A stretch of 64,000 nt of DNA, from contig NZ_PYVZ01000016.1 of assembly GCF_003056405.1 (NCBI RefSeq), forward strand, positions 1 through 64,000, written 5' to 3'. Under the pieces are notes generated by a model. That model saw only the letters and a program-made list of their open reading frames with translations, was not told the DNA's origin and searched no databases. This DNA comes from Devosia indica. GTDB lineage: Bacteria > Pseudomonadota > Alphaproteobacteria > Rhizobiales > Devosiaceae. Below are positions 33,930 through 41,001 of the stretch, piece by piece; the stretch's first letter is position 1; each line of letters begins with the position of its first letter. Position numbers and translations under genes: made by a program.

Positions 33930-33943
33930 TGAAATCGATTGCA
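33930..33943. promoter_or_regulatory. LacI-family operator upstream of the beta-glucosidase gene
   Basis: TGAAATCGATTGCA fits the LacI-family consensus TGNAANCGNTTNCA at every fixed position. A second ATCGATTGC half lies at 33921-33929. The site is 64 bp before the start codon of the GH1 gene, so sugar-responsive repression is inferred. Confidence 0.7.
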
Positions 33944-34006
33944 TAACCTCCCGCGTGAATGTTATCGGCCTTCCCCATAAGGGCTAAATGTCCGCATGGA
34001 GGGGAT

Positions 34007-35320
34007 ATGTTCTCGTTTGATCGCCGCGATTTCGGCTCCGATTTCACCTTTGGCGTGGCTACCGCTGCCTATCAGATCGAAGGCGGGCAGGGGGACGGTC
34101 GCGGCTCGTCCATCTGGGACACCTTTGCGGCCACGCCCGGCAATGTGCACAATGGTGATACGGGCCGTGACGCCTGCAATCATTATGAGCTCTGGCCGCA
34201 GGATCTCGACCTCATCCGCGATGGCGGGTTCGATGCCTATCGCTTCTCCTTCGCCTGGCCGCGCCTCATCCCCGAGGGCACCGGTGCCGTCAACCAGGCC
34301 GGCATCGATTTCTATGATCGCCTGATCGACGGTATGCTCGAGCGCGGCATCAAGCCCTATGCCACCCTCTACCATTGGGACCTGCCCTCGACCCTGCAGG
34401 ATCGCGGCGGCTGGATGAACCGCGATATTGCCAACTGGTTCGCCGACTATGCCACGCTCGTCGCCCAAAAATTCGGTGACCGGCTCGAAGCCACCGCTAC
34501 CATCAACGAGCCCTGGTGCGTCGCCTTTCTCAGCCATTTCCTCGGCGTGCATGCCCCCGGCTATCGTGATCTGCGCGCCGCCGCCCGCGCCATGCATCAC
34601 GTGCTCTTTGCCCACGGTACGGCCATCGACGCGCTCCGCACGGCCGGCGCGAAGAATCTCGGCATCGTGCTCAATCTCGAAAAATCCGAACCGGCCAGCG
34701 ACAGCGAGGCGGACAAATCTGCCGCCAACTTTGGTGATGCCGTGTTCAATCGCTGGTATCTCGGCGGTGTCCTCAAGGGCCAGTACCCCAGGGAAATGAC
34801 CGACTGGCTGGCGCCCTATCTGCCGGCCAATTATCAGGGCGACATGGCCGTGGTCTCCCGCCCGCTCGATTGGCTGGGCATCAACTACTACACCCGTGGC
34901 CTCTACCAGGCCTCCTCCGAACCCGGCCGGCCGGCCGAGCAGGTCAAGGGGCCGCTGGAAAAGACCGATATCGGCTGGGAAATCTACCCCCAGGGCCTCA
35001 CCGATCTCCTGGTCCGCGTGTCCAACGACTACACCAAGCTGCCGATTTACGTCACCGAGAACGGCATGGCCGAAGTCGAGGGCGACAACGATCCGCGCCG
35101 CACCAAATACTACGAGGACCACCTCAAGGCCGTGCTCGCCGCGCGCCAGGCCGGCGCTGATGTGCGGGGCTACTTTGCCTGGTCACTGCTCGACAATTAC
35201 GAATGGGCCGAGGGCTACAACAAGCGCTTCGGTCTCGTCCATGTCGATTACCAAACCCAGAAGCGCACGCCCAAGTCCAGCTATCGGGCGTTCCAGGGGC
35301 TGCTGCACAACGCGCGCTGA
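34007..35320 (+). CDS. GH1 beta-glucosidase
   Basis: A 437-aa family 1 glycoside hydrolase. It starts with the family segment FTFGVATAAYQIEGG, has the acid/base motif ATINEPWCVAF (Glu of NEP), the YYTRGLYQA region and the nucleophile motif YVTENGMAE, and ends with GYFAWSLLDNYEWAEGYNKRFGLVHVDY. All catalytic residues are present and length is typical. No signal peptide is seen, so it is cytoplasmic and hydrolyses imported beta-glucosides such as cellobiose. GGAGGGG lies directly before the ATG at 34007. Probably repressed by a LacI-type regulator. Confidence 0.96.
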   Translation: MFSFDRRDFGSDFTFGVATAAYQIEGGQGDGRGSSIWDTFAATPGNVHNGDTGRDACNHYELWPQDLDLIRDGGFDAYRFSFAWPRLIPEGTGAVNQAGIDFYDRLIDGMLERGIKPYATLYHWDLPSTLQDRGGWMNRDIANWFADYATLVAQKFGDRLEATATINEPWCVAFLSHFLGVHAPGYRDLRAAARAMHHVLFAHGTAIDALRTAGAKNLGIVLNLEKSEPASDSEADKSAANFGDAVFNRWYLGGVLKGQYPREMTDWLAPYLPANYQGDMAVVSRPLDWLGINYYTRGLYQASSEPGRPAEQVKGPLEKTDIGWEIYPQGLTDLLVRVSNDYTKLPIYVTENGMAEVEGDNDPRRTKYYEDHLKAVLAARQAGADVRGYFAWSLLDNYEWAEGYNKRFGLVHVDYQTQKRTPKSSYRAFQGLLHNAR

Positions 35321-35365
35321 TCCTGTAGGGTTCAGGCTGATTGATACCAGCCTGGGCCCTTTGCA

Positions 35366-35947
35366 ATGGAACAAGAATACGCCGAACTCTCGCCGTCGCT
35401 GCTTCGGCTCGAACAGCTTCTCGATGAGGCTGGGGATCAGTCCATGCTGCTTGCCGAGCTGGATGGGTTTCTCTGTTGCCTGGCGGTTGGTCCCGAGCCC
35501 ATCGCCAGCAGCGAATGGTGGCCCTTTGACTGGCTGACCGACGAACGCGGCGTCCTGCGCAGCGGTAGCGAGGAAATCGCCACCCTGATCGAGGCGCGCC
35601 TCGACGAAATCAATGCCGAACTGGCCGCCGACGCCTATGCGCCGCTGTTCGAGGTCGATGAGGAGAGCGACGACATCATCTGGGAGGTGTGGATCGCCGG
35701 CTTCCAGCAGGCCATGCTGTTGCGCTTCGAGGCCTGGGACGATCTGTTGCGCGACACCGAGAGCGATATCCGGGGCGAAGCCGCAATGGGATTGGCATCC
35801 GCCCTGATGCTGGCCCAGCCCGATACCAGGCCCGACGATACGGCCGGCGACGAGGAATGGGCCGAGTTTGACGAGATGCACGAGGCCATGCCCATGATCA
35901 TCGCCCGAACTGCAGTCCTGCTCCACCAGTTGCACAAGCCGAACTGA
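35366..35947 (+). CDS. UPF0149/YecA-family protein
   Basis: A 193-aa acidic helical protein of the UPF0149 (YecA/YgfB-like) family. It has the family opening LAELDGFLCCLAVGPEPIASSEWWPFDWL and a second segment WIAGFQQAMLLRFEAWDDLL with a Glu/Asp-rich C-terminal region. The C-terminal SEC-C zinc motif of longer YecA proteins is absent. Function is unknown in this group. It follows the GH1 gene by 45 bp in the same direction and converges on the peptide ABC transporter operon. Confidence 0.82.
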   Translation: MEQEYAELSPSLLRLEQLLDEAGDQSMLLAELDGFLCCLAVGPEPIASSEWWPFDWLTDERGVLRSGSEEIATLIEARLDEINAELAADAYAPLFEVDEESDDIIWEVWIAGFQQAMLLRFEAWDDLLRDTESDIRGEAAMGLASALMLAQPDTRPDDTAGDEEWAEFDEMHEAMPMIIARTAVLLHQLHKPN

Positions 35948-35957
35948 AGAGCCGATT

Positions 35958-37529
35958 TCAGGCGGCTATTTCAGGCAGCCGCGCCGCCATCAGGGCCTTG
36001 GTAAGGCTGTGCTGTGGGGCAGCGAAAAGGCTCTGCGGCGCGCCTTCTTCCACGATTTTCCCCTTCTCCATCACCAGCACCCGGTCAGCCATCGCAGCGA
36101 CCATGTCGAGATCGTGGCTGATGATGAGATAGGTCAGGCCATGCTCTTCCTGCAGCCGCGATAATAGGTTCAGCACATCGCCGCGCACCGAGACATCGAG
36201 CGCCGAAACCGGTTCATCCAGCACCACCAGGCGTGGCCGGGTCACCAGGGCGCGGGCAATGGCCAGGCGCTGACGCTGTCCGCCGGAAAATTCATGCGGA
36301 TAGCGCTCCAGCATCGTCACGCTCAGACCAACGGCCTCGATGGCCTCTGCCAGCCGCGCGTCGTGCTCGTCCCGCGACAGGCGGCCCAGCAGATGCAGCG
36401 GCTCGCCCAGCGAGTCGCCGATTGTCATGCGTGGGTCAAAACTGCTGAACGGGTCCTGGAACACCAGCGACAGGCCGGCACGCAACAGCGGCGGCAGGTT
36501 CCGGCCACGATAGGCCGCCCCATCGAACACCAATTGCCCCGCGCTGACATCGTCCAGCCCAACGATCATCCGCGCCAATGTCGTCTTGCCACAGCCGGAC
36601 GGACCCACCAGAGCGACACATTCGCCCGCCACGATATTAAGCGTAACGCCATCCACGGCGCGGACCGGGGCGTCGCGCCAGGGCCACAGCCCCCCATGGC
36701 GATAGACCCGGTTGACACTCTCGACGCGCAGCAAGGGCGCACCGTCGACACGCGCCGCCGCGGCTGGCCTGTCCCGCCGCTGCATCCGGCTGGCCGCCAG
36801 CAGCTTACGCGTATAGTCGGCCTGGGGCGCTCTGAACACGTCGCCGGTCTCGCCCTGTTCGACCAGCTCGCCCGCGCGCATCACCCCGACCCGGTCGCAC
36901 AGCGCCGCCACGGCCCGAATGTCATGGCTGATGAACAACAGCGTCATGTGCCGCCGCTTGCAGATCTCGGCAATCAGGTCGAGCACGGTGCGCTGGGTAA
37001 TGGCATCGAGCGCCGAGGTCGGCTCATCTGCAATCATCAGTTCGGGCTGGCTGGCCAGCGCAATGGCGATCATCGCGCGCTGCCGCTGCCCGCCCGAGAG
37101 CTGGTGCGGAAACCGCCCCACATGCCCGGGGGCCAGTCCCACCTCATCGAGCAGATCGGGCAGGGCCAGCGGCATCACTTCGGAAATGCCGGCCAGGTTG
37201 ATGGCTTCCTCGATCTGCTCGCCAATTGTCATCAGCGGGTTGAGCGCTGTCATCGGCTCCTGAAACACCATGCCGATGCGCTTGCCCCTCAGGCGCGCCA
37301 TTGCCCGCTCATTGTCCGGCAGCGGCGTCCCGTCAAACGCGATGCGTCCCGACACCTGCGCCGCCTCCGGCAGCAGGCCGGCAATCGAGAGGGCCGTCAA
37401 CGATTTGCCCGAGCCGCTCTCTCCGATGATCCCGAACCGATCCCCGCGTGCGATGCGCAAGGATAGGTCCGACACCGCCGCGTGCCCATCAAACCCGATC
37501 GTCAGGTGATCGATCTCAACCAGCGCCAT
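35958..37529 (-). CDS. peptide/nickel ABC transporter, fused double ATP-binding protein
   Basis: A 523-aa protein containing two complete ABC ATPases (DppD-like then DppF-like). First half: Walker A GESGSGKSLT, signature LSGGQRQRAMI, Walker B LMIADEPTSALD. Second half: Walker A GPSGCGKTTLA, signature FSGGQRQRLAIA, Walker B LVVLDEPVSALD. Each is followed by an oligopeptide-transporter tail segment. It powers import by the permeases encoded just upstream; its start overlaps the DppC-like gene by 14 nt. This fused form is common in rhizobia. It is last in the operon. Confidence 0.95.
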   Translation of the reverse strand: MALVEIDHLTIGFDGHAAVSDLSLRIARGDRFGIIGESGSGKSLTALSIAGLLPEAAQVSGRIAFDGTPLPDNERAMARLRGKRIGMVFQEPMTALNPLMTIGEQIEEAINLAGISEVMPLALPDLLDEVGLAPGHVGRFPHQLSGGQRQRAMIAIALASQPELMIADEPTSALDAITQRTVLDLIAEICKRRHMTLLFISHDIRAVAALCDRVGVMRAGELVEQGETGDVFRAPQADYTRKLLAASRMQRRDRPAAAARVDGAPLLRVESVNRVYRHGGLWPWRDAPVRAVDGVTLNIVAGECVALVGPSGCGKTTLARMIVGLDDVSAGQLVFDGAAYRGRNLPPLLRAGLSLVFQDPFSSFDPRMTIGDSLGEPLHLLGRLSRDEHDARLAEAIEAVGLSVTMLERYPHEFSGGQRQRLAIARALVTRPRLVVLDEPVSALDVSVRGDVLNLLSRLQEEHGLTYLIISHDLDMVAAMADRVLVMEKGKIVEEGAPQSLFAAPQHSLTKALMAARLPEIAA

Positions 37530-38364
37530 GGTTCAATCCTTCATGGCGCAGTCGCGGGTCGATCGCATCGCGCAGCCCATCACCGGCAATATTGAGCGCA
37601 ATCACGATCAGCACGATGGTCAGCCCCGGCACCACGCTCAGCCAGGGGTGGATCAGGAAAAGGCTCTGCGCATCGCGCAGCATCAGCCCCAGGCTCGTCG
37701 CCGGCGGCTGCGTGCCCAGCCCGATATAGGAGAGGCCCGCCTCCGCCAGGATCCCCAGCGAAAGCTGGATCGTGCCCTGTACGATGAGAAGGCTCATGAT
37801 GTTGGGCAGCAGATGCCGCGCGGCAATCGCCGCATTCCCCAGCCCCGCCAGCCGCGCTGCAGCCACATAATCCTGCGTGGCAATGGCCAGCGCGCCGCCC
37901 CGCGCCACCCGCGCAAATACCGGAATATTGAAGATCCCGATGGCGATGACCGCGTTGATCTCGCCCGGTCCGAACAGCGCCGCGATCAGAATGGCCACGA
38001 TCACCGCCGGAAAGGCAAAGGTAATGTCCGACAGGCGCAGCACCAGCCATTCCACAATGCCGCCCCAGGCCACTGCAGCCAGCCCCAACGGTACGCCCAC
38101 GCCGATCCCGATGATCACGCCCAGCCCTGCCACCACGAAGCTGGTTAGCGTCCCGCGCATCACCAGCGAAAGTATGTCGCGCCCCAAATGATCCGTGCCC
38201 AGCCAATGCTCGGCCACTGGCCCCAGAAAGCGCCGGGCAATGCTGATCTGTTCGATGGGGAACGGCGTCCACCACAGCGACACCAGGCCCAGCAGGGCAA
38301 ACAGCACTGCTGCCAGGAGCCCGACGACCAGGCTCGGATGCCGCCCCAAAAGTTGCCAGTTCAT
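37516..38364 (-). CDS. peptide/nickel ABC transporter permease, DppC-like
   Basis: A 282-aa inner-membrane permease: N-terminal helix (VVGLLAAVLFALLGLVSL), periplasmic loop with EHWLGTDHLGRDILSLVMRG (DppC signature), then five further helices. The EAA-type coupling loop reads YVAAARLAGLGNAAIAARHLLPN. It overlaps the DppB-like gene by 4 nt and the ATPase gene by 14 nt, so all three are translationally coupled. Confidence 0.95.
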   Translation of the reverse strand: MNWQLLGRHPSLVVGLLAAVLFALLGLVSLWWTPFPIEQISIARRFLGPVAEHWLGTDHLGRDILSLVMRGTLTSFVVAGLGVIIGIGVGVPLGLAAVAWGGIVEWLVLRLSDITFAFPAVIVAILIAALFGPGEINAVIAIGIFNIPVFARVARGGALAIATQDYVAAARLAGLGNAAIAARHLLPNIMSLLIVQGTIQLSLGILAEAGLSYIGLGTQPPATSLGLMLRDAQSLFLIHPWLSVVPGLTIVLIVIALNIAGDGLRDAIDPRLRHEGLNHGAG

Positions 38365-39311
38365 GCCTCACGCCCCTTCAGCCGCGGGTCGACAAAGGCA
38401 TAGGCCAGATCGACCACCAGCATGGTGGCGGTGGTCACCACCACCAGCACAATGGTCGCGCCGCGCACCAGCACCAGGTCTCGCTCGGAAATGGCGGTGA
38501 AAATCAGCCGCCCCAGCCCCGGCAGGTAGAACACATTTTCCACAATGATTGTCCCGGCGATGAGATAGGCGAATTGCAGCCCCAGAATGGTCAAGACCGG
38601 CAACAGCGCATTGCGCACGCCGTGGCGCCAGATCGCCTCGGATTTGGTCATGCCCTTGGCGCGCGCCGTGCGGATGAAATCCTGTTCGGTCACATCGACC
38701 AGCGCCGTGCGCATCACCCGCGCCAGGATCGAGGCCTGCGGCAGGGCCAGCGCCAGCCCCGGTAGGATCATCCCGCGCATGGCCGCACCCGCATCCTCGT
38801 CCCAGGGAATGAACCCGCCCGTCGGCAGCCAGCGCAGCGTCACCGCAAACACCAGCGTGAGCAGCATGCCGAACCAGAAGTTGGGAATGGCCACCCCGGT
38901 CTGCGCCAAAACCATCAGCGCCGTATCGGTCGCCTTGCCCCGCCGCATCGCCGCCAATATGCCAATCGGCAGCCCGACCACCACCGACACCACCATGGCG
39001 ATCAGCGACAGCGGCAGCGTCACCGCCATCCGTTCGGCAATCAGCTCGGCAACCGGCAGGCGCTGCGTGGTCGAGAGCCCGAAATCGCCCACCAGCATGC
39101 CACCGACCCAGGCCAGGAACCGCTCATGCGCCGGCGCATCGAGCCCCATCTGCGTGCGCAGCGCGGCAACCGCCTCCGGCGTGGCATTGATCCCCAGGAT
39201 GAACCGCGCCGGATCGCCCGGCAACAGGTCGAGCAACAGGAAGATCACCAGCGCCGCGATGAACAGCGTCGCCGCAAACCCGGCCATGCGGCGGACGAGA
39301 AAAAAGGTCAT
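38361..39311 (-). CDS. peptide/nickel ABC transporter permease, DppB-like
   Basis: A 316-aa permease with the DppB layout: MTFFLVRRMAGFAATLFIAALVIFLLLDLLPGDPARFILG at the start, helices around residues 95-125, 135-160, 175-200, 230-260 and 280-305, and an EAA-type loop DFIRTARAKGMTKSEAIWRHGVRNALLP. The ATG at 39311 is chosen because the open frame upstream runs into an intergenic palindromic repeat and lacks permease character. Confidence 0.94.
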   Translation of the reverse strand: MTFFLVRRMAGFAATLFIAALVIFLLLDLLPGDPARFILGINATPEAVAALRTQMGLDAPAHERFLAWVGGMLVGDFGLSTTQRLPVAELIAERMAVTLPLSLIAMVVSVVVGLPIGILAAMRRGKATDTALMVLAQTGVAIPNFWFGMLLTLVFAVTLRWLPTGGFIPWDEDAGAAMRGMILPGLALALPQASILARVMRTALVDVTEQDFIRTARAKGMTKSEAIWRHGVRNALLPVLTILGLQFAYLIAGTIIVENVFYLPGLGRLIFTAISERDLVLVRGATIVLVVVTTATMLVVDLAYAFVDPRLKGREA

Positions 39312-39322
39312 GTCAAAGTCGA

Positions 39323-39440
39323 CCCCCACCCGGCCTCCCCCCGCCAGGGGGAGGGGCGCTTGCGCGGTCGCACCTGAAATCCACGGCGCACGACAGCCAG
39401 TCCCTGCCCCCACGGGGGGAAGGTCAGGTGGGAGGGTTGG
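39323..39440. repeat. pair of GC-rich palindromic repeats inside the peptide-transporter operon
   Basis: Two hairpin-forming elements occur in tandem: CCTCCCCCCGCCAGGGGGAGG near 39332-39354 and CTGCCCCCACGGGGGGAAGG near 39404-39424. Each has flanking GGTGGG-type sequence like the other dispersed repeats. They lie between the binding-protein gene and the permease genes and may protect the upstream mRNA, allowing more binding protein than permease. Confidence 0.6.
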
Positions 39441-39452
39441 GTGGAGATAAAG

Positions 39453-40931
39453 TTATTCCACCCAGTGAATGTCGCGCAGCACCACGCCTTCCACGGGCGC
39501 GTTTTGCCACATGCCGTCCAGCTTGGCGTTCCACACTCCGGTCTGGGCCAGCTCGAACATATACCCATTAACCGCATCGCGGGCGATAATGGTCTGGATC
39601 TCCTGTGCCAGCGCCAGGCGTTCGGCCTCGTCCGTTGTGGCATTGAGCGTCTCGTTGAGGGCCTGAACTTCAGGGTTGTCATAGCCGAAGTAGTAGTCGG
39701 GGTTGGCATAGATGCCAATATCGAACGGCTCCACATGGCTGATGATGGTCAGGTCGAAGTCCTTGTTGGCAAACACATCTTCCAGCCACTGCGCCCATTC
39801 CATGTTGATCAGCTCAAGGTCGATCCCCACTTCGGCGAACTGGCTGGCAATGATCTGGCCCGACAGGCGCGCATAGGCCACCGGCGGCAGCTTCAGCGTG
39901 GCGGAAAACCCGTCCGCATATCCCGCCTCGGCCAGCAGCGTTTTGGCCGCCTCGATGTCATGCGGATAGGTGTCGGTCAGGTCGAGATAATAGGGGTGGT
40001 GCGGTGCGAAATGGGTGCCGATCGGCACGCCATAGCCATAGGTTGCCCCATCAATGATCTCCTGCCGGTCCAGCGCATGCGCCATGGCCTGGCGCACCTT
40101 GAGATCTGTGAAGGGCTCTTTCCGGTTATTGGTCGATAGAATGGTCTCGCCCTCGGTCGACCCCACCAGCACCTTGAACTGCACATTGTTCTCGAACACG
40201 GCCAGCGCCTCGGCGGCGAAATTATTCGTGCCGTCCACATCGCCGGCCAGCAATGCATTGGTCAGCGTCGCCGTGTCCGAGATGAACACGAAGCTCGCGC
40301 GGGTCAGGGCCGGCGCCTCGCCCCAATAGGGGCCATATTGCTCCAGCACCACGCGGCTGCCGCGATCCCACTGGATAAAGGCGAAGGGGCCGGTGCCAAT
40401 CGGCTCTGCACCGTTGTTCTCTGCACTTTCCGGCGCCACGATCACCGCATCGCCCCGGCCCAGATTGAACAGGAACAGCCCGTCCGGCCGCGACAGCGTA
40501 AATTCCACCGTCATCGGGTCGATCACGGTCACCGCCGAGATCGGTTCGTAAAGCGCCTTTTGGGCGTTCACGCTGTCTTCGGCCAACAGCCGGTCAAAGG
40601 TGAACTTGACGTCCTCGGCATCAAAAGCCGTGCCGTCATGGAAGGTCACGCCCTCGTTAAGCGCAAACCGATAGGTCAACCCGTCGTCCGAAATGGTCCA
40701 GCTCTCTGCCAGCCCCGGCTGCACCGCCCCGGTCTGGTCGATCCGCACCAGCCCCTCGAACACATTCTGGTACACCACCACATCGATGGCTTCCGCCGCC
40801 CCGGCCGTGGGGTCCAGGGCAGGGGGCTCCAGCGCCACGCCGATGCGGATTTCGGTGGGCTGGGCCAGAACCGGCCCGGCCATCAGCAGCAGGCCCGCCA
40901 CCGTCAGCGCCAGTGTGTTGCGTGCAGTCAT
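39453..40931 (-). CDS. peptide/nickel ABC transporter substrate-binding protein
   Basis: A 492-aa periplasmic binding protein of the DppA/OppA family (SBP_bac_5), with signal peptide LALTVAGLLLMAGPVLAQ. Family landmarks are the IGVALEPPALDPTAGAAEA opening, VVVYQNVFEGLVRID, GLAESWTISDDGLTYRFALNEGVTFHDGTAFDAEDVKFTFDRL, PIGTGPFAFIQWDRGSRVVLEQYG and YGFDNPEV-like YFGYDNPEVQAL near the end. The ligand is unknown: peptides, glutathione, nickel chelates and sugars are all possible in this family. GGAGGAG precedes the ATG at 40931. First gene of the operon SBP-DppB-DppC-ATPase. Confidence 0.94.
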   Translation of the reverse strand: MTARNTLALTVAGLLLMAGPVLAQPTEIRIGVALEPPALDPTAGAAEAIDVVVYQNVFEGLVRIDQTGAVQPGLAESWTISDDGLTYRFALNEGVTFHDGTAFDAEDVKFTFDRLLAEDSVNAQKALYEPISAVTVIDPMTVEFTLSRPDGLFLFNLGRGDAVIVAPESAENNGAEPIGTGPFAFIQWDRGSRVVLEQYGPYWGEAPALTRASFVFISDTATLTNALLAGDVDGTNNFAAEALAVFENNVQFKVLVGSTEGETILSTNNRKEPFTDLKVRQAMAHALDRQEIIDGATYGYGVPIGTHFAPHHPYYLDLTDTYPHDIEAAKTLLAEAGYADGFSATLKLPPVAYARLSGQIIASQFAEVGIDLELINMEWAQWLEDVFANKDFDLTIISHVEPFDIGIYANPDYYFGYDNPEVQALNETLNATTDEAERLALAQEIQTIIARDAVNGYMFELAQTGVWNAKLDGMWQNAPVEGVVLRDIHWVE

Positions 40932-41001
40932 GGTGGTCTCCTCCATCGTGGCCAGATGGTTCCTAGCTATAGAGGAAGTGCGCGCCCTTGCGTAGCGGGG
41001 G

